A stretch of 64,000 bases of DNA from Streptomyces nigrescens (lineage in GTDB: Bacteria; Actinomycetota; Actinomycetes; Streptomycetales; Streptomycetaceae). Position 1 is the first letter of the stretch, and each line of letters opens with the position of its first letter. The DNA lies in NCBI GenBank assembly GCA_024349765.1, contig AP026073.1, forward strand, positions 4,154,001 through 4,218,000. Direction: 5' to 3'. The notes beneath the pieces are model-generated. The model did not search any database. It saw nothing but the letters and a program-made list of their open reading frames with translations, and was not told where the DNA came from. This document shows positions 1 to 9,650 of this stretch, piece after piece. The position numbers and the translations under genes were made by a program.

Positions 1-1173
1 GACCGCGAGACGGCGGCGCAGCCCGTCGAGTCCGCCGCCGGCGCGCTCGACGGCACCGCCGCGGCCGTCGTCCGCCACCTCGACGACGAGGTCGGTGCCG
101 TCCAGGGCGAGGGAGATCCGGGCCCGGGTCGCGCGGGCGTGCTTGACCGCGTTGGTCAGCAGTTCGGCGACACCGAAGTACACGGCGGACTCGATCGGCG
201 GGTCCAGGCGGAGCCGGAGGTCGGCGCTGACGTCCGCTTCCAGCGGGCTGTCCAGGGCGAGGGCGCGCACGGCGTCGACGAGCCCCCGCTCGTTGAGCAC
301 CGGCGGGTTGATGCCCCGGACCAGTTCGCGCAGCTCGGTCAGTGACGTGGCGGCGCCGGCCCGTGCCTCCCGCATCAGCGCCTTGGCCCGGTCGGGGTCG
401 GTTTCCATCAGCTTCTCCGCGGTCGCCAGGGAGAGCCCGAGCGAGACCAGGCGGGCCTGCGCGCCGTCGTGCAGGTCCCGCTCGATCCGGCGGATCTCGG
501 CGGCCTGCGCGACGGTCGTGTCCGCGCGCTGGGCCGTCAGTTCGTCCACCCGGTCCGCCAGTGCCATCGCGGGCGACGGGCGCAGGAAGCGGACGGCCAC
601 CGGCTCGACGGACCGCCAGGCGTACGGGGCGCCCGCGACGGCCACCGCCAGGCCGAGCACCCCGGCGAGGCGCACGAGGAGCTCCGACTGCCCGAGGCCG
701 AGGACCGCCGCCGCGACCCCGGCCGGCGGGACGGCCGCGAGCACACCCATGGTGAGCGGCGCGATCGCCATGAACCGCAGGTCGCGCCAGGTCGCGGGAT
801 CGCTCCACCAGAGCCGCCACCGCTGCTCCTGGCGGGCGTCCCGGCTGCTGCGCCGGTAGGAGAACCCGTTCCACCAGTATCCGGTGGACATCCGCACCAC
901 CGGCTCGGCCTGCCGGTACCCGGCGGGGATGACGGTGCCCGTCCACCTGGCGACGAGCCGGCGGACCGTCCGGCACAGCGGCCGGGACACGGCGAGCGTG
1001 CCGATCGCCGCCCACACGAACACCGCTGTCCACGCCCACGGGTTCCCCGCCCACCAGACCCCCAGCACGACGGCCGCCCACCCGGCCGGCACCAGCATGC
1101 TGACGGCCACCACCACGCACGCCCGGACGAACCCCACCCCGGCATCCGCCGCCCACGACCCCAGTTTTCGCAT
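1..1173 (-). CDS. Sensor histidine kinase, C-terminus cut by window edge
   Basis: Two-component sensor kinase of the HisKA_3 (NarL-partner) class. The N-terminal half has hydrophobic segments near residues 12-40, 45-65 and 125-180, so it is membrane bound. The dimerisation motif DLHDGAQARL carries the phospho-acceptor at about H235, and the ATPase N box (ELLTNAVKHA) and G1 box (DDGRGG, about residue 368) follow. The reading frame runs open to base 1, so only the last residues of the ATPase domain are missing. ATG 1173 is chosen over 1179 because AAGGGA lies at proper spacing only from 1173. The partner response regulator is expected just off the window. Confidence 0.9.
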   Translation of the reverse strand, partial: MRKLGSWAADAGVGFVRACVVVAVSMLVPAGWAAVVLGVWWAGNPWAWTAVFVWAAIGTLAVSRPLCRTVRRLVARWTGTVIPAGYRQAEPVVRMSTGYWWNGFSYRRSSRDARQEQRWRLWWSDPATWRDLRFMAIAPLTMGVLAAVPPAGVAAAVLGLGQSELLVRLAGVLGLAVAVAGAPYAWRSVEPVAVRFLRPSPAMALADRVDELTAQRADTTVAQAAEIRRIERDLHDGAQARLVSLGLSLATAEKLMETDPDRAKALMREARAGAATSLTELRELVRGINPPVLNERGLVDAVRALALDSPLEADVSADLRLRLDPPIESAVYFGVAELLTNAVKHARATRARISLALDGTDLVVEVADDGRGGAVERAGGGLDGLRRRLAV

Positions 1174-1327
1174 GACCATCCCTTGTCGCTTCTCGTTGCC
1201 AGTGCGTCCACTGTGCGCTGCCCACAGCCTGATCCCCGCCGGTTCGGCCCGGTAGTGGGTCTGGCCCCACTCACCAGTACGTCCAGGCTCATACCGGGCC
1301 GCTCGTGCGCTCCCTAGCGTCGACACC

Positions 1328-1825
1328 ATGACGACGACACGCAGCACGAACGACAGCAGCACGCAGGACAACAGCACGCACGGCATGGGCACCACCGGCC
1401 ACCTCACGGCCGCGACGGCCCACCTCCACCCTCCGCGCACCCGGCGGGCCTTCGGCACGGCGAAGAAGCTCGTCGCGGCCTACGGTGCGCTCAGCGCGGC
1501 CGTCCTCATCACGGTCGCCGTCCTGGCGCTCACCGGACACCAGGTGACCTCGTTCATGTGGGGCCGGTCGGGCGGGGTGCTCGCGAGCGCCGCGGTGATC
1601 TACTGGATGACCGTACTCGCCGCACGGGGAACCCGATGGGCCTATCTCCGGGTGCGCATCCTCTCGGTCCTCATGCCGATCGTGATCGTGGGCATCGACA
1701 TGATCCCCGGCGTCTGCCCGCCCTGGTTCGCCCTGATCCAGGCCGTCTCCGCGGTCCCCCTCGCCGCGGCCGCTTTCCTCAGCAACGGGTCTCAGCTGCG
1801 CGCCGCCTTCCCCAAGGGCTCGTAG
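1328..1825 (+). CDS. Four-helix hypothetical membrane protein
   Basis: A 165-residue protein with a Thr/Ser/His-rich cytoplasmic-looking N-terminus (about 40 residues) followed by four hydrophobic segments near residues 48-68, 77-97, 107-125 and 130-150. No catalytic motif is visible and I do not recognise the family. It is divergent from the sensor kinase gene with 154 bases between starts, so it may be a target of that two-component system (inference). It converges on metE with a strong hairpin between them. Confidence 0.75.
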   Translation: MTTTRSTNDSSTQDNSTHGMGTTGHLTAATAHLHPPRTRRAFGTAKKLVAAYGALSAAVLITVAVLALTGHQVTSFMWGRSGGVLASAAVIYWMTVLAARGTRWAYLRVRILSVLMPIVIVGIDMIPGVCPPWFALIQAVSAVPLAAAAFLSNGSQLRAAFPKGS

Positions 1826-1851
1826 GAAAGGCTCTTCCGGCAATGCGGTCG

Positions 1852-1898
1852 GGGCCCCACGTCCGGCGCGTTGCCGTGCCGCAGCGGACGTGGGGCCC
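1852..1898. terminator. Bidirectional terminator hairpin
   Basis: Perfect 14-bp inverted repeat, arms 1852-1865 (GGGCCCCACGTCCG) and 1885-1898, loop of 19 bases. It sits between the convergent membrane-protein gene and metE, so it can end transcription from both sides. No T tract follows, as is usual in Streptomyces. Confidence 0.75.
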
Positions 1899-1911
1899 GC
1901 TCACCGGGTGC

Positions 1912-4299
1912 TCAGGAGGAGCTGGCGGGAAGCGTGGCGCGGACGGTGCGGGCCGCGGTGACGAGGTTCTCCAGGGAGGCCCGCACTTCGGCCCAACCGC
2001 GGGTCTTCAGGCCGCAGTCCGGATTGACCCACAGCCGCTCGGGCGGGAGCGCCGCCAGCCCCTTGCGCAGGAGCGCCGCCGCCTCGTCGGCACCGGGGAC
2101 GCGGGGCGAGTGGATGTCGTAGACGCCGGGCCCGGCCTCGCGGGAGTAGCCGGCCTCGGCGAGTTCGCCGGCGATCTGCATGTGGGAGCGGGCGGCCTCC
2201 AGGCTGATGACGTCGGCGTCGAGGTCCTCGATGGCGGCGAGGATGTCGCCGAACTCTGCGTAGCACATATGGGTGTGGATCTGCGTGGCCGGGCGTACGC
2301 CGCCGGTGGTCAGCCGGAACGCCTCGGTGGCCCAGGCCAGGTAGGCCGGGCGGGCGTCGGCGCGCAGCGGCAGGGTCTCGCGCAGCGCGGGCTCGTCGAC
2401 CTGGATGACCGAAGTCCCGGCCTTCTCGAGGTCGTTGACCTCGTCGCGCAGGGCCAGGGCGACCTGCCGGGCGGTGTCGGCGAGCGGCTGGTCGTCGCGG
2501 ACGAAGGACCAGGCGAGCATGGTGACCGGGCCGGTGAGCATGCCCTTGACGGGGCGGCCGGTGAGCGACTGGGCGTACGTCGTCCAGCGCACGGTCATGG
2601 GTTCGGGACGGGCGAGGTCACCGGCGAGGATCGGCGGGCGGACGTAGCGGGTGCCGTACGACTGGACCCAGCCGTGCTGGGTGGCGAGGTAGCCGGTGAG
2701 CTGCTCGGCGAAGTACTGGACCATGTCGTTGCGTTCGGGCTCGCCGTGCACCAGGACGTCGAGCCCGGCCTTCTCCTGGAAGGAGATCACTTCCTGGATC
2801 TCGGCCTTGATGCGCTCCTCGTAGGCGACGGCATCGATGCGCCCCGCCCTCAGGTCCGCCCTGGCGGTGCGCAGTTCGCCGGTCTGCGGGAAGGAGCCGA
2901 TGGTGGTCGTCGGGAGCAGCGGCAGCGAGAGGTGGGCGCGCTGCGCGGCGGCCCGCCGGTCGTACGGCTGCGAGCGGCGGGTGTCCCGGTCCGTGACGGC
3001 CGCGGCCCGGGCGCGTACGGCGGGGACGCGGGTGATCGGCGAGGCGGCACGGGAGGCCAGGTCGGCACGGTTGGCGGCCAGTTCGGCGGCGATGGTTTCC
3101 GTTCCCCGGCCGAGGCCACGGGCCAGGGTGACGACCTCGGTGGTCTTCTGGCGGGCGAAGGCCAGCCAGCGCAGGATCTGCGGGTCGATGTCGTGTTCGG
3201 CGGCGGTGTCGAGGGGGACGTGCAGGAGGGAGCAGGACGCGGCGACATCGACGTGGCCGGCGAGTCCGAGGAGGGTGCCGAGGGTGGCCAGCGACTTCTC
3301 GAGGTCGTTGATCCAGATGTTCCGGCCGTTGACCACGCCGGCGACCAGCCGCTTGCCGGGCAGTCCGCCGACGGCGGCGAGGTCGTCGAGGTTTCCGGCC
3401 GCGGCCCCGGTGAAGTCCAGCGCGAGTCCGTCCACCGGGGTGCCGGCCAGTACGGGCAGCGCGTCGCCGAGCCGGTCGAAGTACGAGGCGACGAGCAGTC
3501 GGGGCCGGTCGGTCAGGCCGCCGAGACCGCGGTAGGCGCGGGCGGCGGCGTGGAGCTCGGCGGGGGTGCGGTCCTGCACCAGCGCGGGCTCGTCCAGCTG
3601 CACCCACTCCGCACCGGCGGCCCGCAGTTCGGCGAGCACCTCGGCGTACACCGGCAGCAGCCGGTCGAGCAGGGTCAGCGGGTCGAAGTCCGCGGCCACC
3701 CCGGGCGCGGGCTTGGCCAGGAGCAGATAGGTGACCGGGCCGACCAGCACCGGGCGGGGTCGGTGGCCGAGCGCGAGGGCCTCGCGCAGCTCGGTGACCT
3801 GCTTGCCGGGGTCGGCGCGGAAAACGGTGCCGGGGCCCAGTTCAGGCACCAGGTAGTGGTAGTTGGTGTCGAACCACTTGGTCATCTCCAGCGGCGCCAC
3901 GTCCTGCGTGCCGCGCGCCATGGCGAAGTAGCCGTCGAGGGAGCATCCCGCGCTCGGCCGAGGCCGGGAGCTGGGAGCAGGGTCCGCCTCGGCGGCGGCG
4001 CGGTGACGTTCGGGAACGCCACCGACCATGACGGTGGTGTCCAGCACGTGGTCGTAGTACGAGAAGTCCCCGGTCGGCACCTCATGGATCCCGGCGTCGG
4101 CCAACTGCCGCCAGTTCGCCCGACGCAGCTCCGCCGCGGTCCGGCGCAGCTCATCGGCGGTGACCCGGCCCTTCCAGTACCCCTCGACGGCCTTCTTCAG
4201 CTCCCGTTCCCGGCCCTGCCGGGGGTAGCCGTACACGGTGGCCCGAACGGTCGCGGCCGCGGACTGCCCGGCCCCGGTCCCTGTCGCTGTCTCGGTCAC
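1912..4299 (-). CDS. metE: Cobalamin-independent methionine synthase
   Basis: 5-methyltetrahydropteroyltriglutamate-homocysteine methyltransferase, 795 residues, full length for the family. The N-terminal half holds the Meth_synt_1 barrel starting with GYPRQGRERELKKA, and the C-terminal half holds Meth_synt_2 with the zinc ligands H677 and C679 (THMCYAEF) and C762 (NPDCGLKTRG). It makes methionine in the cytosol without vitamin B12. Start is GTG 4299 preceded by GAAGGAGA. The roughly 180-base gap to the upstream cobalamin riboswitch fits B12 repression of this enzyme, used when B12-dependent MetH cannot work. Confidence 0.97.
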   Translation of the reverse strand: MTETATGTGAGQSAAATVRATVYGYPRQGRERELKKAVEGYWKGRVTADELRRTAAELRRANWRQLADAGIHEVPTGDFSYYDHVLDTTVMVGGVPERHRAAAEADPAPSSRPRPSAGCSLDGYFAMARGTQDVAPLEMTKWFDTNYHYLVPELGPGTVFRADPGKQVTELREALALGHRPRPVLVGPVTYLLLAKPAPGVAADFDPLTLLDRLLPVYAEVLAELRAAGAEWVQLDEPALVQDRTPAELHAAARAYRGLGGLTDRPRLLVASYFDRLGDALPVLAGTPVDGLALDFTGAAAGNLDDLAAVGGLPGKRLVAGVVNGRNIWINDLEKSLATLGTLLGLAGHVDVAASCSLLHVPLDTAAEHDIDPQILRWLAFARQKTTEVVTLARGLGRGTETIAAELAANRADLASRAASPITRVPAVRARAAAVTDRDTRRSQPYDRRAAAQRAHLSLPLLPTTTIGSFPQTGELRTARADLRAGRIDAVAYEERIKAEIQEVISFQEKAGLDVLVHGEPERNDMVQYFAEQLTGYLATQHGWVQSYGTRYVRPPILAGDLARPEPMTVRWTTYAQSLTGRPVKGMLTGPVTMLAWSFVRDDQPLADTARQVALALRDEVNDLEKAGTSVIQVDEPALRETLPLRADARPAYLAWATEAFRLTTGGVRPATQIHTHMCYAEFGDILAAIEDLDADVISLEAARSHMQIAGELAEAGYSREAGPGVYDIHSPRVPGADEAAALLRKGLAALPPERLWVNPDCGLKTRGWAEVRASLENLVTAARTVRATLPASSS

Positions 4300-4477
4300 A
4301 AGAAACTCTCCTTCGCGAGCTTGTCTCCTACAGATCCCGGAGACGGAACGGGGGCGCGAAGGACGAACGAACCGGACGGAGCAGCTCAGGAGTTCAGCAA
4401 CGGCGAGCCACTGTCCGATCTGTACGCCGACCCGCCCTCGAAGGTCACCGGAATGTCCGCACGCGATCCCTCACGCG

Positions 4478-4690
4478 CGGGCAACGGGCAGGTCTTCGGA
4501 CTCGCGGGCACGTCCACCGATGGAACTCTGGCAGGCGGACACCTACTGGCCGTCGCTTCCCAGACCCGTCCGGGCCCAGTGCGTATGACGGCGATCGTTC
4601 CCACTCACCGCTGCGGGGCAGTCCCGGAATCCCACCGGGTTCCCTCTTACGACGCACCTGTCTGGCGGACAGGGCGAACCAGCTGCCCGA
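4478..4690 (-). promoter_or_regulatory. Cobalamin riboswitch in metE leader
   Basis: On the minus strand, the core GAGGGAACCCGGTGGGA...CCGGGACTGCCCCGC (4608-4647) is followed by the B12 box GAGTCCGAAGACCTGCCC (4486-4503), matching the Rfam Cobalamin consensus at 17 of 18 positions. It lies directly upstream of metE on the same strand. Adenosyl- or methylcobalamin binding should switch off metE. The expression platform between 4300 and 4478 lacks a T-rich terminator, so ribosome-site masking or Rho-type control is more likely (inference). Ends are approximate. Confidence 0.93.
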
Positions 4691-4713
4691 CCAGCGTAAC
4701 GCCTCCTCCGTGG

Positions 4714-7293
4714 CTAGCGGCCCGTCGCGGCCGGTCGGTATTCGGTGAGCAGGAGGGCGATGTCGTCGGCGCGGTAGGAGGAGCGTTGGGCGTGCTGGAG
4801 GAGGCGGTCGGCGAGCTCGTCCAGGGAGCCGGCGCGGGCGTGGGCCAGGGAGCTGCGGAGGTGGTCGATGCCCACGTCGATGGGGGTGCCGCGCTCCTCG
4901 ACCAGGCCGTCGGTGTAGAGGGCGAGCACGGAGCCGGGTGGGAGGTCGACGGGGGTGCGCGGGTAGTCGCTTGCGTGGTCCACGCCGAGGAGGGGGCCGG
5001 TTTCCAGGTCCAGTACGTCGGTGTGCCCGTCGGGATGGCGGAGCAGGGGCGGTGGGTGGCCGGCGCGGACGGCCCAGGCGCGGTGGCCGGCCGGGTCGAG
5101 GTGGAGGTAGCAGCAGCTGGCGAGGAGGCCGGTACCGAGGTCGATGAGGGTGCGGTTGGCGCCCGCCAGGACGTCGCCCGGGGCGTGCCCCACTGCCACG
5201 AACGCCCTTACCGCGCTGCGCAGTTGGGCCATGGTGGCGGCGGCCGCGATGCTGTGTCCCTCGACGTCTCCGATGACCAGGGCCACGCCCTCGGCGGCCG
5301 GGATGACGTCGTACCAGTCACCGCCGATGTCCATGCCGCTGGTGCAGGGGAGGTAGCGGGCCGTCGTGCGCAGGTCGGGGAGGACGGGCAGCCGGTGCGG
5401 CAGCAGGGCCTGCTGGAGGCCGCGGGCGAGGGCGAATTCGGAGTCGTAGAGCCGGGCGCGTTCCAGTGCCTGGGCGATCAGGCCGGCGAGCGCGGTCAGG
5501 ACGCTGCGGTCCTTGGCCGTGAAGTGGTGGATCTCGTCGAAGCCGAGGACGCAGGTGCCGGCGGGGCGGCCGGAGGCGATCAGCGGGAGGTACGCCCAGG
5601 AGTTCACGCCGCCGATCGGGATGCCGGGGTAGCCCTGGGAGAGGCTCTGCTGTGACTCGATGAAGAGCGGGATGCCGGAGGTCAGGGTTTCCGTGCCGGG
5701 CAGGGGTGCGCGCAGCGGCATGCCGTCCAGCCAGTCGAGGAAGCCCTCGTGGTGGCCGGTGTGGAAGATCAGGTGCATCGTGCCGTCACGGACCGCGTAG
5801 AGGGCGAGTTGCTGGCCGCCGAAGGCCGGGAGGAGCTGGTGGGCGACGACTTCGCAGACCTGGTGGGTGGTGACCGCCTCGGTCAGCGCACTGCCCAGTT
5901 GCAGGACGTGGTACATGACGCCCAGTCGGGCCGGTGCGGCGGCCGCGGTGGTGGAGGGGGCCGGAGGGGTCGGCGCCGCGGCCGCAGAGGCCGGCTGTGG
6001 CGGTGCGGTCACGGTGGGCGGCTCGGCGAGGTCAGGGGCGGCGTCGGGGCGTCCGGTGGGGACGACGCGGCCGGTGACGCCGTTCGGGTCGGGGTGGAGG
6101 GAGAAGGCGAGCCACTGGTCGGGCGGGCGGCGGACGAGGAAGGACGTCGGCGTCTGCGAGACCATCGCGGAGCGGTGCTGGTACTCGATCGCGGGATCGG
6201 ACAGCCACGGCAGGGCGTCCCACAGGCACTGCCCGACCAGGTCCTCGCCCCTGACATCCAGCAACTGCTCCAGGCTGCGGTTGGCGTAGCTGACCCGGCC
6301 TTCGGGGGTGAGGGAGAACAGTCCGTCCCGCAGGCGCTCGACCGCCGCAGCCGCCGCGCGGCCGGCCCGCGCGTCGACGACCACTCCGACGAGGTGGGCG
6401 CGCGCCCGGTCGTCGTCCGGCAGATCCGGCACCCGGCCCCAGAGCACCACGCTGCGGTACCCCTCGCCGCTGCCGTGTCCCTCACCGGCGCCTTCCGCGC
6501 CACCGCCCGGCCCGGCGCCCGCGCCCTCGCGTACGCGCAGGGTCCGGGACACGATCCGCCCCTCGGCGGCCGCCGTACGGGCCGCGGCACGGAACGCCGC
6601 GCGGTCGCCGGGGTGGAGACGGGAGGCCAGGGTCTCCGCCCGCGCGTCGAAGGTTCCGGGGTCGAGGCCGAAGATCGCGCAGAAGTCGTCGTCCGCGGTG
6701 AGGGTGGAGGCGGACAGGTTCCAGTCGAACAGGCCGGCCCGTACGGCCGGGGCGGAGGGGGCCGGAGTCTCGACCGGGGCCGTGCGCGCATCGCCCTCCA
6801 GGGGGTCGCCGCTGCGGTCGCGGCAGGCCGCCAGGGAGGCGCCGAGGCGGTTGGCCAGGGCCCGAAGATGGCGCCGTTGGGTCTTGGTCAGCCCGTCGCT
6901 GCCGGGCGGCGCGGCCCATACGACCGCGAGCGCACCGAAGGTCTCCCCGCCCGCGCCCACCGGTACGGAGCAGGAGCCGAAGGCGTACGGCAGGGCCACC
7001 GCGAGCTGGGGAAAGCGGCGCATGGTCTCGTCGGCGTCGGCCAGGTGGATCGTGCGCCCGGAGCCGTACGCGACGGCGACCGGTATCGGGCTGCTCACCG
7101 GAACGAGGCTCCAGCCGCCCAGCTGGGACGGCGGTACCCCGCAGGTCGCGGCGAGCACCAGGGAGCGGCGGTCGCGGGAGCGCAGGAAGATGCTTCCGGC
7201 GTAGGCGCCCGCCCCCTGAACGGCCTTGACGACGGCTGCCGCCAGCAGGTCGTCGCGCTCCGCCGTCTCCTCGCGCACGGTCGACCGGCCCAT
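4714..7293 (-). CDS. GAF/PAS-regulated SpoIIE-type serine phosphatase
   Basis: PP2C-family phosphatase of the RsbU/RsbP class, 859 residues. Order: GAF (about 10-165), PAS (about 195-275, AGLFDWNLSASTLTADD), second PAS (about 320-405), proline-rich linker, second GAF (about 460-620) and SpoIIE phosphatase domain (about 640-855) with GGDWYDVIPA, IGDVEGHS and ALYTDGLVEE metal-binding motifs. Such enzymes dephosphorylate an anti-sigma-factor antagonist in response to a sensed ligand. No partner anti-sigma gene is adjacent. The usual GDVMGHG box reads GDVEGHS, still with the key Asp. The metE leader starts just after its stop codon. Confidence 0.93.
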   Translation of the reverse strand: MGRSTVREETAERDDLLAAAVVKAVQGAGAYAGSIFLRSRDRRSLVLAATCGVPPSQLGGWSLVPVSSPIPVAVAYGSGRTIHLADADETMRRFPQLAVALPYAFGSCSVPVGAGGETFGALAVVWAAPPGSDGLTKTQRRHLRALANRLGASLAACRDRSGDPLEGDARTAPVETPAPSAPAVRAGLFDWNLSASTLTADDDFCAIFGLDPGTFDARAETLASRLHPGDRAAFRAAARTAAAEGRIVSRTLRVREGAGAGPGGGAEGAGEGHGSGEGYRSVVLWGRVPDLPDDDRARAHLVGVVVDARAGRAAAAAVERLRDGLFSLTPEGRVSYANRSLEQLLDVRGEDLVGQCLWDALPWLSDPAIEYQHRSAMVSQTPTSFLVRRPPDQWLAFSLHPDPNGVTGRVVPTGRPDAAPDLAEPPTVTAPPQPASAAAAPTPPAPSTTAAAAPARLGVMYHVLQLGSALTEAVTTHQVCEVVAHQLLPAFGGQQLALYAVRDGTMHLIFHTGHHEGFLDWLDGMPLRAPLPGTETLTSGIPLFIESQQSLSQGYPGIPIGGVNSWAYLPLIASGRPAGTCVLGFDEIHHFTAKDRSVLTALAGLIAQALERARLYDSEFALARGLQQALLPHRLPVLPDLRTTARYLPCTSGMDIGGDWYDVIPAAEGVALVIGDVEGHSIAAAATMAQLRSAVRAFVAVGHAPGDVLAGANRTLIDLGTGLLASCCYLHLDPAGHRAWAVRAGHPPPLLRHPDGHTDVLDLETGPLLGVDHASDYPRTPVDLPPGSVLALYTDGLVEERGTPIDVGIDHLRSSLAHARAGSLDELADRLLQHAQRSSYRADDIALLLTEYRPAATGR

Positions 7294-7415
7294 GCCTCCA
7301 GTGTGCGCAGAGGCGGGCCCGGCGGCCCAGAGGATTACTCAGGGCGATGGATGCGCTACCGGGCGCACGCTCCGGGCCGCCGGCGAGCCGCGCCCGTCCG
7401 GTTCCCGGCGGCGCG

Positions 7416-8000
7416 TCAGGGCCGGAAGGGCGCGGAAGAGCTTTCCTTGTCGGCCGCCGCCTCGCGGGCGTTGTCCAGTTCCCGCCCTCGGAACGTGAAG
7501 AACACGATCAGGACGCCGCCGCAGACGATGGCCCAGTCGGCCAGGTTCATCACGCTGAAACCGCGGACCGAGATGAAGTCGACCACCGCGCCCTGGAGTT
7601 GGCCGGGCGTCCGGAAGAGGCGGTCCGTCAGATTACCCAGTGCACCGCCCAGCAGGAGGCCCAGGGCGATCGCCCACGGGACGCTGTAGAGACGGCGCGC
7701 CAGGCGAACGATCGCCAGGGCGACGGCCACGGCAATCACCGTGAACACGAGGGTGCTTGCGCTGCCCATGCTGAAGGCCGCTCCGGAATTGCGCATCACC
7801 CGCAGCTGCAGCCAGGTGCCTATGACGTTCACCGGGTCGTGGTGTTCCAGCTTCGCCACCACGGCCAGTTTGCTGAACAGGTCGATCGCATAGGCCAGGC
7901 ACGCCACCATCAGGAGCAGCGGGATTCGTCGTGTGCCCCTGGCTTCCCTCCCCCCGCGCTCGCTCTCGCCACCCGCCGCGCCCCGCCCCGGATCCGTCAC
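7416..8000 (-). CDS. lspA: Lipoprotein signal peptidase II
   Basis: Membrane aspartyl protease that cleaves prolipoprotein signal peptides. 194 residues with four hydrophobic helices and the conserved blocks [16 protein letters not shown] and VMNLADWAI; the two catalytic Asp residues are in the last two. I chose GTG 8000 because GAGGGG lies 8 bases upstream; the frame stays open further but that extension is Arg-rich and not family-like. A charged N-terminus before helix 1 is typical of actinobacterial LspA. It is not linked here to the usual ileS/rluD genes. Confidence 0.93.
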   Translation of the reverse strand: MTDPGRGAAGGESERGGREARGTRRIPLLLMVACLAYAIDLFSKLAVVAKLEHHDPVNVIGTWLQLRVMRNSGAAFSMGSASTLVFTVIAVAVALAIVRLARRLYSVPWAIALGLLLGGALGNLTDRLFRTPGQLQGAVVDFISVRGFSVMNLADWAIVCGGVLIVFFTFRGRELDNAREAAADKESSSAPFRP

Positions 8001-8122
8001 GTTCGGTCCCCTCGAAGTCCGTATGTCCCGCCTCATGATCGCGCATGCCGTCCGCCGGGGCAGGTCATACCCCCGCGAGGAGCGGCCACGGAGCCGTCTC
8101 CGCTCCACCCTGTCCACACACC

Positions 8123-8160
8123 TCCGGCCTGCCTTCCGGAGAACCGAAAGACAGGCCGGA
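8123..8160 (-). terminator. Terminator of gap
   Basis: 17-bp stem with a 4-base loop, arms 8123-8139 and 8144-8160. The only two non-Watson-Crick positions become G-U pairs in the minus-strand RNA, so the hairpin is strongest as the end of the gap transcript, whose stop is 40 bases upstream. Confidence 0.75.
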
Positions 8161-8201
8161 TCCAAGAGATCGGAGCGGTGCGACCGGACGGTCCGCCGGG
8201 A

Positions 8202-9650
8202 TCAGACCGCCGGCGGCGCCGGGTAGGTCGGGTACTCCACCCCGGAGACGTGCTGGACGACGCGGATGACCTGGCACGAGTAGCCGAACTCGTTGTCGTA
8301 CCAGAGGTAGAGGATCGCGTTGTCGCCGTCGACCTTGGTGGCGCCGGCGTCCACGATCGAGGCGTGGCGCGAGCCGACGAAGTCCATGGAGACGGCGTCG
8401 GGGGCGGTGGTGAAGTCGATCTGGCGCTTCAGCGGCGAGTGCAGGGAGACGTCGCGGAGGTAGTCCAGGACCTCCTCGCGGCTGGTCTCGCGGCCGAGCC
8501 GCAGGCTGAGGATCGCGATCGAGACGTCCGGCACCGGCACCCGGATCGAGCTGCCGGTGATCGGCGCCTTGAGGTCGGGCAGCGCCTTGGCGACGGCGGA
8601 GGCGGCGCCGGTCTCGGTGATGACCATGTTGAGCGGCGCGGAGCGGCCCCGGCGGTCGGCCTTGTGGTAGTTGTCCAGCAGGTTCTGGTCGTTGGTGAAC
8701 GAGTGGACGGTCTCCACGTGACCGCGCAGCACGCCGTACTCGTCGTCCATCGCCTTCAGCGGCGGCACGATCGCGTTGGTGGTGCAGGACGCGCAGGACA
8801 GGATCTGCTCGTCCGGCTTGATCGTGTCGTGGTTGACGCCGTGCACGATGTTCGGGACGTCGCCCTTGCCCGGAGCGGTCAGCACGACCTTCTCGACGCC
8901 GGGGCGCAGGTGCTTCGACAGGCCCTCGCGGTCGCGCCACTTGCCGGTGTTGTCGATGAGGATGGCGTCCTTGATGCCGTGCGCCGTGTAGTCGACCTCC
9001 GACGGGTCGTTGGCGTAGATCACCTTGATCGCGTTGCCGTTGGCGATGATCGTGCTGTTCGCCTCGTCAACGGTGATCGTGCCCTGGAACTGGCCGTGGA
9101 TGGAGTCCCGGCGCAGCAGCGAGGCCCGCTTCACGAGGTCCTGCTCGCCGCCCCCACGGACGACGATGGCGCGCAGCCGCAGGCCGTTGCCCGAGCCGGC
9201 CTTCTCGATGAGCAGGCGCGCGACGAGGCGGCCGATGCGGCCGAACCCGTACAGGACGACGTCACGGGGTGCGCAACGCTCGATCTTGTTGGCACCGGTG
9301 GCACCGGCGACGGCCTCGGCGGTGAACTCCGCCACCGAGAGACCGCGGTCGTCGGCCTTGTACGTCGCGGCGAGCATGCCGAGGTCGATCTGGGAAGGGC
9401 CGAGATCGAGCGTGGTGAGGGCCTGCAGGAACGGCATCGTCTCGGTGACCGAGAGCTCCTCACCCGCGATCTGCCGGGCGAATCGGTGGGTCTTGAGGAT
9501 GCTGACCACCGACTTGTTCACCAAGGAGCGGCTGTGAAGCAGGACCGTGACGTCCCGCTCCCTCTGCAGCTTCCCGATGATCGGGATCATCGACTCCGCG
9601 ATCTCCTCGCGGTTTATCCAGTTGGTGAACGAGTCGTCGTTGACAGTCAC
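8202..9650 (-). CDS. gap: Glyceraldehyde-3-phosphate dehydrogenase, long form
   Basis: 482 residues. Residues 1-125 are an extra N-terminal domain absent from ordinary 330-residue GAPDH; the NAD-binding GFGRIGR follows at 135-141 and the catalytic SCASCTTN has Cys289. The C-terminal domain ends with the conserved YDNEFGYS. The enzyme interconverts glyceraldehyde 3-phosphate and 1,3-bisphosphoglycerate. Long-form Gap proteins are known in Streptomyces beside a standard glycolytic copy. Start GTG 9650 has only weak Shine-Dalgarno pairing, with GATAAT just 3 bases upstream; the downstream hairpin gives it its own terminator. Confidence 0.95.
   Translation of the reverse strand: MTVNDDSFTNWINREEIAESMIPIIGKLQRERDVTVLLHSRSLVNKSVVSILKTHRFARQIAGEELSVTETMPFLQALTTLDLGPSQIDLGMLAATYKADDRGLSVAEFTAEAVAGATGANKIERCAPRDVVLYGFGRIGRLVARLLIEKAGSGNGLRLRAIVVRGGGEQDLVKRASLLRRDSIHGQFQGTITVDEANSTIIANGNAIKVIYANDPSEVDYTAHGIKDAILIDNTGKWRDREGLSKHLRPGVEKVVLTAPGKGDVPNIVHGVNHDTIKPDEQILSCASCTTNAIVPPLKAMDDEYGVLRGHVETVHSFTNDQNLLDNYHKADRRGRSAPLNMVITETGAASAVAKALPDLKAPITGSSIRVPVPDVSIAILSLRLGRETSREEVLDYLRDVSLHSPLKRQIDFTTAPDAVSMDFVGSRHASIVDAGATKVDGDNAILYLWYDNEFGYSCQVIRVVQHVSGVEYPTYPAPPAV

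Noticed and set aside
1558-5655. Very long plus-strand frame (1365 codons) opposite metE and the phosphatase
   Set aside because: It lies antisense to two recognised genes, has low-complexity Gly/Val/Arg composition and no family match; open antisense frames are usual at this GC content.
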